From NCBI GenBank assembly GCA_902766105.1, contig CACXCI010000010.1:1-44577 (forward strand): DNA of 44,577 nucleotides, in the 5' to 3' direction. The translations under genes were made by a program, and so were the position numbers. How positions within the stretch are numbered: the first letter of the stretch is position 1; each line of letters begins with the position of its first letter. This document shows, piece after piece, positions 15,519 through 23,636 of the stretch. The stretch comes from an uncultured bacterium. Its GTDB lineage: Bacteria; Cyanobacteriota; Vampirovibrionia; Gastranaerophilales; Gastranaerophilaceae. The notes under the pieces are model-generated. The model worked only from the letters and a program-made list of their open reading frames with translations, did not search any database and had not been told where the DNA came from.

Positions 15519-17192
15519 TTATGCTTCAACTATTTCAAGTCTGCCATCGTATTTAACATCAAACGGCTGTGGCAATTTTTTGATATAATCACAAGCCATT
15601 TTGTTTTTATCATAATCCAGGGTTTTCAAAACAAAATCAGGATTTGGATTTGTCGGCAAATATCCATCTCCGCCAGTTGCAAAGAAATCATCTGCGGCTA
15701 CGGTATATTTTTTATCAGCACTGGGGTTTTTAACATCTATCGCATGTGAATTGTTTTCTCTGTCTATGTATTCCAGACTCAACAATTCTCCTTTAGTATT
15801 ACACTTGTATTTCATGCCGGAAACAAGCAATATTCCGGGTTTATGAGCCTTATTGTTGAACGATTTTTCCAAACCGAATTTTATTGCATCTACAATTTGT
15901 TTTTCTGAAAGACTCAAAAGCATCATCTTATCTTCAAATGGAGAAATATCAGCCAATAGTCTTGAATCAACCTCCGCACCTGACGTGAAGCTTCCTCTGA
16001 TGTTTGCAGTATTCAAAATTGCAATATCGGCATCAAGTTCTGTTCGCATAGCATCTGCAATCAAATCACCATGCGGATTATCTTCAATCAAGATATTTTT
16101 AGGCATTGGAACAGCGGTATTAACCTTTCCGACGATTTCAGGTTTTCCTATAATTTTTTCAACAGAATCTTTTATAGGAAGCGGTCTGTTATATGGAGCG
16201 GTCGATATTATGTTATTTTGAGCTTTTACAATAACACCGTTTTTGTCGAAATCAACATTTAAAATTCCGACATATTCACCATTTTTACCTGCCTGAGTCA
16301 TAATCACAGGCTCACCGGATTTTGAATATAATAAATTCTTGCCTTCTTCAATTCCTTTTATAAGCTCATGGGTATGACCGCCAAATATTATATCTATGCC
16401 GTCAACCTCACTAACAATTCGTTTGTCATTACTTTGTCCGCTATGTGATAACAAAATGATTTTATTTATTCCCTGAGATTTTAAATTATCCACCTCTGTT
16501 TGAATAGATTTGATGGTATCTTCTATATTTTGAACTTTTATATCATTCAAAGAATCATTTATTTTAACTCTTTCAAACATATCAGAAGGTGCTATACCCA
16601 TAATTCCATATTTTTCGCCATCTTTTTCCACTACTATAGATTTTGCAAATCGTCCGCTTAGAGGTGATTCGGGTTTTGCTTCAACATTTAGAGCCAGCAT
16701 TTTGCACCCTGTATTACTTGTTAATGCAGCTAAATTATTAGGATCAACAACATCCATTTCATGATTTCCCAATGCACTTGCCAGAAAACCACTCCAATCC
16801 AAAAATCTGGCAGCCACCGTATTATTATTAAAGTTTGAACCTATTGATATATCCCCTGAAGATACTTTAAATTTTGAAATTTTATCATCACTTGCTTCTT
16901 TGAAAAAACTTCCGCTTTCTTTTAATGACACCGCATCAAATTCTTTTGCCATGTTGTATATACGTTCCATTTTGGTCATTTTACCGTGCAAGTCATTTAT
17001 ATAAAACCAGCTTGTATGAATTACGTTTGGCTCTTTATAAATGGAAGTCGTTTTTGTAGTATATACAGGCGCAACATTTTGAGATGCTTGTGGTTGTGCG
17101 GCACTTTGCTCTTTTTGTACGTTACTGTCAGAAACCATAGAACCTGTTTGTGTATATATAGGTTTTGTACTTATTACAGGTGTATTTATCAT
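15519..17192 (-). CDS. 5'-nucleotidase/metallophosphatase family protein (UshA-like)
   Basis: The 557-residue protein has a dimetal phosphatase domain with NDLHG (D67, H69), SSGD (D114), GNHEMD (142-147) and FGGHTHE. A C-terminal 5'-nucleotidase domain follows, with LNTANIRGSF, ISPFEDK and FATGGDGYLP. This is the full two-domain layout of enzymes that hydrolyse nucleotides or nucleotide sugars, normally outside the cytoplasm. Instead of a signal peptide, the first 55 residues are a Ser/Thr/Gln-rich disordered tail, so export would need another route or the enzyme is cytoplasmic. It lies between the papain-like gene and mnmA, all on the minus strand. Confidence 0.85.
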   Translation of the reverse strand: MINTPVISTKPIYTQTGSMVSDSNVQKEQSAAQPQASQNVAPVYTTKTTSIYKEPNVIHTSWFYINDLHGKMTKMERIYNMAKEFDAVSLKESGSFFKEASDDKISKFKVSSGDISIGSNFNNNTVAARFLDWSGFLASALGNHEMDVVDPNNLAALTSNTGCKMLALNVEAKPESPLSGRFAKSIVVEKDGEKYGIMGIAPSDMFERVKINDSLNDIKVQNIEDTIKSIQTEVDNLKSQGINKIILLSHSGQSNDKRIVSEVDGIDIIFGGHTHELIKGIEEGKNLLYSKSGEPVIMTQAGKNGEYVGILNVDFDKNGVIVKAQNNIISTAPYNRPLPIKDSVEKIIGKPEIVGKVNTAVPMPKNILIEDNPHGDLIADAMRTELDADIAILNTANIRGSFTSGAEVDSRLLADISPFEDKMMLLSLSEKQIVDAIKFGLEKSFNNKAHKPGILLVSGMKYKCNTKGELLSLEYIDRENNSHAIDVKNPSADKKYTVAADDFFATGGDGYLPTNPNPDFVLKTLDYDKNKMACDYIKKLPQPFDVKYDGRLEIVEA

Positions 17193-17306
17193 AATTATCT
17201 ACCTTTTAATAATTTACACTCCTTCTAAACCATGTAAAACATATTTTTTGACCTAATATAAGCATTTGTTAAGTTAATTTAACATTATTTTGTATTATTT
17301 CAACAT

Positions 17307-18701
17307 TTACGCAGCTCCACGCATTTGTTTGTATACATCAATACCTTCAACCCAATTTGGAACAATTTTCAAATCATCTTCCACAATATGTTTTGGAAGC
17401 GCGGCATGGTGAATTTTCGGCAGCAGGTAATCTTCTGAATATTCGATTAAATTAGGAATACCATCATCAGTATCATTACAGATAAACGTAATTTTGCCGT
17501 CATTTCCTGTTTTATAACCCACAAGAGTAATTTCATGACCGTTGATAATTATATTGTTGCTATCGGTCTGAGTATATCCGATAATTACATTTTCATTTTC
17601 ATTCAAAGCTGTTAAAAGATGTTTTTTCATAGTACTCAAATCTGTTTCGTAACCGATTAATCGAGCATTTTCATCAACCGTTTGATATGTAACGGATAAA
17701 ATATTTTTATCAAAAACAACTGATTCAGTGAATGTCTTTTCAAATTCAATCAATCCCTTATCGTTTTGATTAAATTTGCCATGACGCTTATCCGTAATTG
17801 TATTATAAGACTGCTGAGAACCTATTTGCATAAATGTGGACTGCATCAAAACATCTAACGGTGTTCTTTCATACGGATCTTTGTTGGTGGTCTGAATTTG
17901 AGCTCTTAATATTGCATTTTTATCAGGTGCAAATATTAATTTTGCCTTATTAAAATCTTTTCTGTCCCAAGGAATTTCAAAAGCATCCAACAACCAAACT
18001 GCATTTAGAGTTTCATCAGCCAAGTTATCCAATCTTATATTTTTTTCAACAGACATTTTGGGAGAGCTTAATTCATTAGCAAATCTTGCAAATTCCGCAG
18101 GGAGCTGCTTTGCGAGTTTAAATTCAGTACTTGCGGCAACACAAGTTCCGGAGTGGACAACATTCACATCACTAATTCCCTGACGAATATCAAATAAATT
18201 GGTTTTACCCTCATTATTCATATCAATTGCTCTTTGCTTATATTCGGCAGGAATATCTCCAAATTGCTGTGTAATTAAATATGGATACGCAATTGTTGCT
18301 ATGGTGTCTTTTAGCATGGTTTTTGAATCTAAACCTTCAGCTCTGGGCTCTGTTATTATTTTATATAAATTATCTAAAACAGTACTTTTATCATTAGAAT
18401 TGTCATTTAATAATACACCTGTTTTCAAAAGATTATTTACAATTTTTCTCCCGCTTCTGTCAAGATGGGATACAACTTGTGTATATTTTGCCTTCTCTTC
18501 TTTTCCTGATAATTCTGTTCTTAATTGAACTCTTGACGTTTGTGGGTGCTGAACTGTTTTTGCGGCAGTAAAAGTCGGATTTATACTATTTGTACTTTCT
18601 GCTGCATTATTCGACACGATGTTTTTTACACCGCTTATTGTGTTATAATTATTTAGTTGACATATACGAGAAGATACTTTTTCTACCATGTTGACACCCA
18701 T
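17307..18701 (-). CDS. Putative papain-like cysteine peptidase fold protein
   Basis: The protein is about 464 residues long; an ATG at 18689 or a start at 18716 is possible, and none has a clear ribosome binding site. No family is certain. The order of three motifs recalls papain-like peptidases: HSGTCVAAS with Cys187 at the head of a helix, like the G-x-C-W-A-x-S site; NGHEITLVGY with His389; and ICNDTDDG with N409/D410 in the place of the catalytic Asn of NSWG. Between them lies about 200 residues of mixed structure. The first 60 residues are Asn/Ser/Thr-rich without a signal peptide, like the neighbouring nucleotidase. I infer a host- or self-directed cysteine hydrolase; catalysis is unproven. 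Confidence 0.55.
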   Translation of the reverse strand: MGVNMVEKVSSRICQLNNYNTISGVKNIVSNNAAESTNSINPTFTAAKTVQHPQTSRVQLRTELSGKEEKAKYTQVVSHLDRSGRKIVNNLLKTGVLLNDNSNDKSTVLDNLYKIITEPRAEGLDSKTMLKDTIATIAYPYLITQQFGDIPAEYKQRAIDMNNEGKTNLFDIRQGISDVNVVHSGTCVAASTEFKLAKQLPAEFARFANELSSPKMSVEKNIRLDNLADETLNAVWLLDAFEIPWDRKDFNKAKLIFAPDKNAILRAQIQTTNKDPYERTPLDVLMQSTFMQIGSQQSYNTITDKRHGKFNQNDKGLIEFEKTFTESVVFDKNILSVTYQTVDENARLIGYETDLSTMKKHLLTALNENENVIIGYTQTDSNNIIINGHEITLVGYKTGNDGKITFICNDTDDGIPNLIEYSEDYLLPKIHHAALPKHIVEDDLKIVPNWVEGIDVYKQMRGAA

Positions 18702-18766
18702 ATATATAAAAACCACGCAATTTAAAAATTGCTATTAGTGTAAATAAATATTAAAAGAAGGTACCA

Positions 18767-19741
18767 TTGGACAATATAAAAGTCAAACCGTTAACAAAAG
18801 AGCAATTGATAATATCAATTGACCGTCTTACAAGATTTAAAAAAGGAAAATACTTTAGGGTTTTTAGCGAAATTGTGTCAAACAATTTAATTTCGCCAAA
18901 ATTCAAAAAAACCGAACTTGAACAAATGCCTTCTAAGAATTTAAAAAATATCGCTGAGAAAATAATAAATTATTCTTTGGAAAATCTCGGATATGAAAAT
19001 GTTGATGATTATTCTATAAATAAAAAACTTTTAAAGTACGAAAATTCAACATTTATATTGGACAAAAATACCACAGAATTAATTGATAACAAAATTAATT
19101 ACAAAGCATTTTTAAACCTAATTGACGAAACTTCGGTAAAAAATTTACAATGGCTTAAAGCACTAAACCAAACCAAAGAGATAAAAGAATTGCGCAAAGA
19201 AAAAGAATTACTTTTTCCTATAGAAAAAGTTGTAATTGTAGAAGGGGCAACCGAAGAAATTTTGTTGCCCGAATTTGCAAAATTGTGCAAATATAATTTT
19301 GCCCAAAACGGGATATATGTTATTCCTGCCGGCGGCAAAAATCAAGTTGTAAAACTTTATTATGAACTTATTGAATATTTAAGATGCCCGATTTTTGTAC
19401 TTTTAGATAAGGATGCAAAAGAAAATTTGGAGCAAATAAAACCAAAATTAAGGAAAACAGATAAAATACACTTACTAAAATGCGGAGAATTTGAAGATTT
19501 GATTCCGATTGATTTGATAAACCGAACTCTTGAATACGAATTAAGTACCCTATCAATAATAGATAAAAATATATTTCAAACGCAAGAACCCCGAACAAAG
19601 GTACTAGAAGAGATATTCAAAACACGAGGAATGCATGAATTTAAAAAAGCAGAATTTGCAAAAATGATAAAAAATAATATCAAAGACAAAAATGACGTAT
19701 CAGCAGAAATACAAGAAATTATTAAAGAAATTCAAAATTAA
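18767..19741 (+). CDS. Solitary OLD-like TOPRIM domain protein
   Basis: The 324-residue protein starts at TTG, five bases after an AGAAGG ribosome binding site. The first 150 residues are helical and charged, with no P-loop. Residues 150-260 form a TOPRIM-like nuclease/primase domain: KVVIVEGATEE (E159) and FVLLDKDAKE (D214, D216), the Glu and DxD metal ligands. The pattern is closest to the TOPRIM domains of OLD-family nucleases, which usually follow an ABC ATPase domain; here that domain is missing. It may be a stand-alone nuclease or part of a defence system whose partner is elsewhere. It is transcribed away from the papain-like gene, from a spacer of about 65 bases. Confidence 0.6.
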   Translation: MDNIKVKPLTKEQLIISIDRLTRFKKGKYFRVFSEIVSNNLISPKFKKTELEQMPSKNLKNIAEKIINYSLENLGYENVDDYSINKKLLKYENSTFILDKNTTELIDNKINYKAFLNLIDETSVKNLQWLKALNQTKEIKELRKEKELLFPIEKVVIVEGATEEILLPEFAKLCKYNFAQNGIYVIPAGGKNQVVKLYYELIEYLRCPIFVLLDKDAKENLEQIKPKLRKTDKIHLLKCGEFEDLIPIDLINRTLEYELSTLSIIDKNIFQTQEPRTKVLEEIFKTRGMHEFKKAEFAKMIKNNIKDKNDVSAEIQEIIKEIQN

Positions 19742-19751
19742 AACAAAGTTG

Positions 19752-19780
19752 TTGACATTTAATTATGTTCCATATAGAAT
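19752..19780 (+). promoter_or_regulatory. Promoter of tRNA-Glu
   Basis: A perfect -35 TTGACA (19752-19757), 17-base spacer and -10 TAGAAT (19775-19780) lie 15 bases before the tRNA. It is nearly identical in plan to the tRNA-Gln promoter. Confidence 0.85.
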
Positions 19781-19795
19781 GGATTTCGTAACCGA

Positions 19796-19871
19796 GCCCC
19801 CATCGTCTAGAGGCCTAGGACAACACCCTTTCACGGTGTAGACAGCGATTCGAATTCGCTTGGGGGTACCA
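19796..19871 (+). tRNA. tRNA-Glu (TTC)
   Basis: The acceptor stem GCCCCCA pairs with TGGGGGT (first pair G-U). The anticodon loop is CTTTCAC with anticodon TTC, the T arm is GATTCGAATTC, and CCA is encoded at 19869-19871. All parts are canonical. Confidence 0.95.
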
Positions 19872-19876
19872 TTTTT

Positions 19877-19900
19877 AAAGAGCCCTTGAGGCTCTTTTTT
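19877..19900 (+). terminator. Intrinsic terminator of tRNA-Glu
   Basis: An 8-bp stem AAAGAGCC / GGCTCTTT with a 5-base loop ends in a T run, just upstream of the glycosyltransferase gene. Confidence 0.85.
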
Positions 19901-19922
19901 AGTAAATAGGTAAATCATTTTT

Positions 19923-20912
19923 ATGGTAGAAATTTCTGTAACTGTTCCTGTATACAATGTTGAAAAGTATTTGCCAAGATGTTTAAACACTATTCTTGAT
20001 CAGACATTCAAGCTTGACTATGAAATTATATGTGTTGATGACGGCTCGACGGACAATTCCGGGAAAATTCTGGACGAATATGCAAAAAAGTATACCAAAA
20101 TAAAAGTTATTCATCAGAAAAATCAAGGTTTATCAGTTGCCCGAAATACAGCTTTAGAATATGTTACGGGCAAATACACCATGTTCGTTGACTCTGATGA
20201 TTTTATTGCTCAAAATGCCTTGGAAGGTTTGTATAATTATGCAGAAAGTCATAACTCTGATGTCGTAATTTTTGATTTTTTAAGAGGTACACCGGAAGGT
20301 AAAGTTCTTCAACAGCTTCACTTTAATAATATTGTGAAAAAATACGGTGATAATACTTTTAATATAGATACCGCAGATACTTTTGTATATAGATTTATTC
20401 CTGTTGCAACTTGGTCAAAAATATATAAATCTGATTTGGTAACTAATATAAAATTTGTAAAAAATCTTTGTTATGAAGATGTTCCGCATTGGGCAGAGGT
20501 TTATGCAAAAGCCAAAAGAGTCAATTATTTGCCTGTATCTTATTATTATTATTCTATCTATCGTGTAGACGGAATAACCGAAAATAAAGGTGAAAAAATT
20601 TTTGATACATTTCGAGCTTTTTCATTAGCGGAACAAATTCTAAGAAATTACGGACATTTTGAAAAAATGAAAAACATTCATTATTGTCACCTTTCAAGTA
20701 ATATTGTTGCAAGATTACAAAAAATATTTCCTGAAATAAGACAAAAATACATAGAAACTATTCAAAACTATAATATGGATATTGACTACGAAAAATTCCA
20801 AAAAGAAGACTTTTTCCAATTTGAACATAAAAATATGAAATTAATAAAATTTATTAAAGAAAATGATTATAAAACAGTAGAACAATATTTAAAACAAGAG
20901 AAAATATGGTAA
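19923..20912 (+). CDS. GT2 family glycosyltransferase
   Basis: The 329-residue enzyme has the GT-A fold signature of family 2: VTVPVYNVEKYL at 7-18, CVDDGSTDNSG at 37-47, and the metal-binding FVDSDDF near 92-98, followed by a helical C-terminal part. It transfers a sugar from a nucleotide sugar to a surface glycan at the inner membrane face. It is a paralogue of the GT2 at 32426, sharing the same N-terminal blocks. No membrane helices are present. It stands alone after tRNA-Glu, away from the main glycan locus. Confidence 0.9.
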   Translation: MVEISVTVPVYNVEKYLPRCLNTILDQTFKLDYEIICVDDGSTDNSGKILDEYAKKYTKIKVIHQKNQGLSVARNTALEYVTGKYTMFVDSDDFIAQNALEGLYNYAESHNSDVVIFDFLRGTPEGKVLQQLHFNNIVKKYGDNTFNIDTADTFVYRFIPVATWSKIYKSDLVTNIKFVKNLCYEDVPHWAEVYAKAKRVNYLPVSYYYYSIYRVDGITENKGEKIFDTFRAFSLAEQILRNYGHFEKMKNIHYCHLSSNIVARLQKIFPEIRQKYIETIQNYNMDIDYEKFQKEDFFQFEHKNMKLIKFIKENDYKTVEQYLKQEKIW

Positions 20913-20964
20913 TAAGTAAAATTATAGATAACATTACAAACAGTAAAAAGAAAAGGATTAAATT

Positions 20965-21600
20965 ATGAGCAATAATACTAAATACACACCAAAAGAAGAA
21001 TTTGCAAACGCTTTTACTCATTCTATAGGTGCTTTGTTTTCCATATATGCAATAGTTATGCTTGCCGTAAGCTCACATAACGCAATGGAAGCAGCATCTA
21101 CCGCAATTTTTGGTGCTATGCTGTTTATCCTGTTTCAATCTTCCACTCTGTATCATGCTATGGTTAATGAAACTGCCAAAAAAGTTTTTCAAAGAATTGA
21201 CCACAGCGCAATTTTTATGCTGATTGCAGGAACATACACCCCCATACTTTTGCTGACAGTAGAATTTCCGTTATCGGTTGCCTTGCTTGCTATGACATGG
21301 TATCTGGCAATTACGGGAATTGTATATTCTTGTTTAACTTTAAAATTTAAGTATTTATCAACCGGCTTGTACCTTGTAATGGGTTGGTTGTCATTATTTT
21401 TGGTATATGCAATTTGGAATAATGCCAGCCATTATGCTGTATTATTACTATTTATAGGCGGTCTTTTTTATTCCGGAGGCTGTGTATTTTATTTGTGGAA
21501 AAAAAGATTTATGCACAGCATTTGGCACATCTTCGTAATTGCCGGTGCCGTATTTCATTATTTGTGCATTATGGAAATATTAAAAGTCGTTGAGCATTAA
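20965..21600 (+). CDS. trhA: Hemolysin III / TrhA family membrane protein
   Basis: The 211-residue protein has seven predicted membrane helices. It carries the family's conserved blocks EEFANAFTHSIGA near the start, STLYHA, then RIDHSAIFMLIAGTYTP, and a C-terminal SIWHIFVIAGAVFHYL. This is the bacterial branch of the PAQR fold, linked to membrane energetics homeostasis; the His and Asp residues form a metal-binding site. AAAAGGA precedes the start. Its stop codon overlaps the stop of the convergent Nif3-like gene. Confidence 0.9.
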   Translation: MSNNTKYTPKEEFANAFTHSIGALFSIYAIVMLAVSSHNAMEAASTAIFGAMLFILFQSSTLYHAMVNETAKKVFQRIDHSAIFMLIAGTYTPILLLTVEFPLSVALLAMTWYLAITGIVYSCLTLKFKYLSTGLYLVMGWLSLFLVYAIWNNASHYAVLLLFIGGLFYSGGCVFYLWKKRFMHSIWHIFVIAGAVFHYLCIMEILKVVEH

Positions 21601-22388
21601 ACTATAAATGGAGAGCTTTCATTTGCATATACTATCTCAACCCCATCACCAATAATTTTTTCAAATACCGGAAGAATTAGAATTTCTGATTCAAAATGAC
21701 CTATATCAAAAACGACAAGCTCAGAGTCAAGTGCTGTATGGAATTTCAAATCACCTGTAACAAAACAATCTGCTCCTTGAGTTTGAGCTTCAGAAATAAA
21801 CTCTGAGCCTGAACCGGCACAAAATCCGATTTTTTTAACTCTTTCTATACGATTATTATTTACATATCGCAAATTCGGAGATATTTTACGCAAAATATTC
21901 GTTATTTTATCCAATTCAACAAAATCTTCAAACTCAATATATCTAACAAAATCTGCCTCTCGTTCTCCTCGCCCCTTGAGGGAGAGGCTAGAATTTGTTA
22001 ATGAGCTTTGCGAATTTACAAATTCAGGTGAGGGGTAATTTTTTTTATTAAAAATATCAATAAACGTTTTTATCAAAGTGTCTGTAGTGCCGCCATACGC
22101 CAAATCCATATTGGTATGAGCAGAATATATATCAATTTTGGGCGTAAAAGATTCTGAAACAAGTTCAGAATGACAATTAATTTCAAACATCGGGTGATGA
22201 GAAATTATCATATCGCAATTCTGTGCTAACGCCTGCTTTATTACATCATTTGTCGGTGTTAAGCAGAGCATGATTTTGTTTATGTCGACCTTTTTCGTTT
22301 CTGCCATAAACCCAACACAATCCCAACTTTCAGCAGTTTCAATCGGTGCAAAATTTTCTATTCTTTTTACGATTTCATATTTATTCAT
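21597..22388 (-). CDS. Nif3-like dinuclear metal centre protein with two repeat-derived insertions
   Basis: The 263-residue protein belongs to the Nif3/GTP cyclohydrolase I type 2-like family: SWDCVGF near the start, IISHHP (H64, H65), IYSAHTNMD, and a C-terminal GHFESE metal site. The biochemical role of the family is not settled. Two stretches do not belong to the family. CHSELVSESF (72-81) sits between the HHP and SAHTN blocks, and a Ser/Pro-rich segment ending SLSLKGRGERE lies at about 119-144. Both are translations of palindromic DNA repeats that kept the frame. The gene overlaps the coaBC end by 8 bases, indicating translational coupling. Confidence 0.85.
   Translation of the reverse strand: MNKYEIVKRIENFAPIETAESWDCVGFMAETKKVDINKIMLCLTPTNDVIKQALAQNCDMIISHHPMFEINCHSELVSESFTPKIDIYSAHTNMDLAYGGTTDTLIKTFIDIFNKKNYPSPEFVNSQSSLTNSSLSLKGRGEREADFVRYIEFEDFVELDKITNILRKISPNLRYVNNNRIERVKKIGFCAGSGSEFISEAQTQGADCFVTGDLKFHTALDSELVVFDIGHFESEILILPVFEKIIGDGVEIVYANESSPFIV
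21965..22036 (-). repeat. Palindromic repeat inserted in frame in the Nif3-like gene
   Basis: The segment starts with the GC-rich CTCCTCGCCCCTTGAGGGAG block shared with the insertion in coaBC. It continues into an AT-rich inverted repeat, GAATTTGT (21991-21998) with ACAAATTC (22018-22025). It codes for the Ser/Pro-rich stretch at about residues 119-144 and keeps the reading frame. Confidence 0.7.
22150..22175 (-). repeat. Short palindrome encoding HSELVSES in the Nif3-like gene
   Basis: A perfect 8-bp inverted repeat, ATTCTGAA-ACAAG-TTCAGAAT (22151-22171), encodes the ten-residue insertion. A related core ATTCTGA...TCAGAAT forms the inner stem of the groEL terminator at 26643-26663. Confidence 0.65.
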
Positions 22389-23601
22389 TTGTTATATATT
22401 CCAAAATTTTTCTTGCAATAACTTGTTTTGAGGCTTTTTCAAGTTTGTTTATTCCGCCGTTTTTATCGAAAATTGTAACTTCATTATTGTCAGAGCCAAA
22501 GCCGATATCTTTACGGGAAATATCATTTGCAATTAAAAAATCACAGCCTTTTTTAGATATTTTTTCTTTCGCATTTTCGATTAAGTTTTCTGATTCTGCA
22601 CAAAATCCGACGATAATTTTATTTTCCCTCGCCCCTTGAGGGAGAGGGTTAGGGAGAGGGGCTTGTCTTTTCTTGCAAAGTTCTGCCAAAATATCCGGAT
22701 TTTTGACAAGCTCTAAGGTTAAATTCTCATTTCCCCCTTTTTTCATTTTTTGTTCGGAGTAATTTTTAACTCTATAATCTGCTACAGCCGCCGCCATAAT
22801 AATTATGTCAGATCCGTCATATTCATTATTAACAGCATTTTGCATATCAAGTGCGGATTTTACTTTTGTTACTTTATACGGTGCTTCAACATCTTTTGTT
22901 GTTACTAAAACAACTTCTGCACCCATATCATAAGCGGTTTTTGCAAGGGATAACCCCATTTTTCCTGAGGAATAATTTGAAATATAACGTACAGGATCAA
23001 TATCTTCAATTGTTCCGCCGGATGTTATTACAACCTTTTTACCTTTCAAAATTTGCTGATAATTTAGGGCTTCATCTACAGCACTACAAATTTTTTCTAA
23101 TGAGCAAAGTCTGCCTTTGCCAATATATCCACATGCCAAAAATCCGTTATCAGGCGGTAATATTTCAACTCCTCTGCCTTCTAAAATATTTAGATTATTT
23201 TGAACGGCAACATTTTGCCACATATTACAATTCATAGCGGGTGCTATTATCATCTTTTTGGAAAACGCACACGCAACAGATGTTAACAAATTGTCAGCAA
23301 TCCCTTGCACAATTTTGCCTATAGTATTTGCTGTAGCCGGTGCAATCAGCATTATATCTGCCCAATCCGCAAGTGAAATATGTTCCGGCTTCCAATTTTT
23401 TGGAGTAAATTCTCCTTCATAGACATCATTTTGTGAAAGATTTTGCAGGGTTAATTTGGTTACAAAATTGAGGGCATTAGGGGTTACAATAACTTTTACA
23501 TCTGCGCCTGATTTTTTAAACATTCTTATAAGCTCGCAGATTTTATAAGCTGCGATTCCGCCTGTTATTCCAATTAAAATGTGTTGGTTTTGTAGTGTCA
23601 T
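22381..23601 (-). CDS. coaBC: Bifunctional phosphopantothenoylcysteine decarboxylase/synthase
   Basis: CoaBC makes 4'-phosphopantetheine for coenzyme A in two steps. The 406-residue protein has an N-terminal flavoprotein decarboxylase domain (ITGGIAAYK, HISLADWAD with His74, PAMNCNMW, and the FLACGYIGKGR flap with its Cys). The C-terminal synthase domain has ITSGGTIEDIDPVRYISN, AAAVADYRV and the KMKK loop. An extra segment, RQAPLPNPLPQGARE, at about 312-327 interrupts the synthase domain between NPDIL and IIVGFCAE; its DNA is a palindromic repeat. The enzyme is essential in most bacteria, so the insertion is presumably tolerated on a surface loop. The gene is followed by the overlapping Nif3-like gene. 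Confidence 0.95.
   Translation of the reverse strand: MTLQNQHILIGITGGIAAYKICELIRMFKKSGADVKVIVTPNALNFVTKLTLQNLSQNDVYEGEFTPKNWKPEHISLADWADIMLIAPATANTIGKIVQGIADNLLTSVACAFSKKMIIAPAMNCNMWQNVAVQNNLNILEGRGVEILPPDNGFLACGYIGKGRLCSLEKICSAVDEALNYQQILKGKKVVITSGGTIEDIDPVRYISNYSSGKMGLSLAKTAYDMGAEVVLVTTKDVEAPYKVTKVKSALDMQNAVNNEYDGSDIIIMAAAVADYRVKNYSEQKMKKGGNENLTLELVKNPDILAELCKKRQAPLPNPLPQGARENKIIVGFCAESENLIENAKEKISKKGCDFLIANDISRKDIGFGSDNNEVTIFDKNGGINKLEKASKQVIARKILEYITNE
22626..22661 (-). repeat. GC-rich palindromic repeat inserted in frame in coaBC
   Basis: The plus strand reads CCCTCGCCCCTTGAGGGAG and then two AGGGAGAGGG units. The first 15 or more bases match the insertion in the Nif3-like gene. The GC content is far above that of the surrounding gene. 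Confidence 0.7.
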
Positions 23602-23612
23602 TTTCGTTACCT

Positions 23613-23636
23613 GTCGGCATCGTAATGCCGACCTAC
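23613..23636 (-). repeat. GTAG-footed REP-like hairpin between gmk and coaBC
   Basis: On the minus strand, GTAG is followed by GTCGGCAT-TACG-ATGCCGAC, a perfect 8-bp stem. The TAG of the foot is the stop codon of gmk. This is the same class as the hairpins near the RAYT gene, 15 kb away. Confidence 0.7.
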
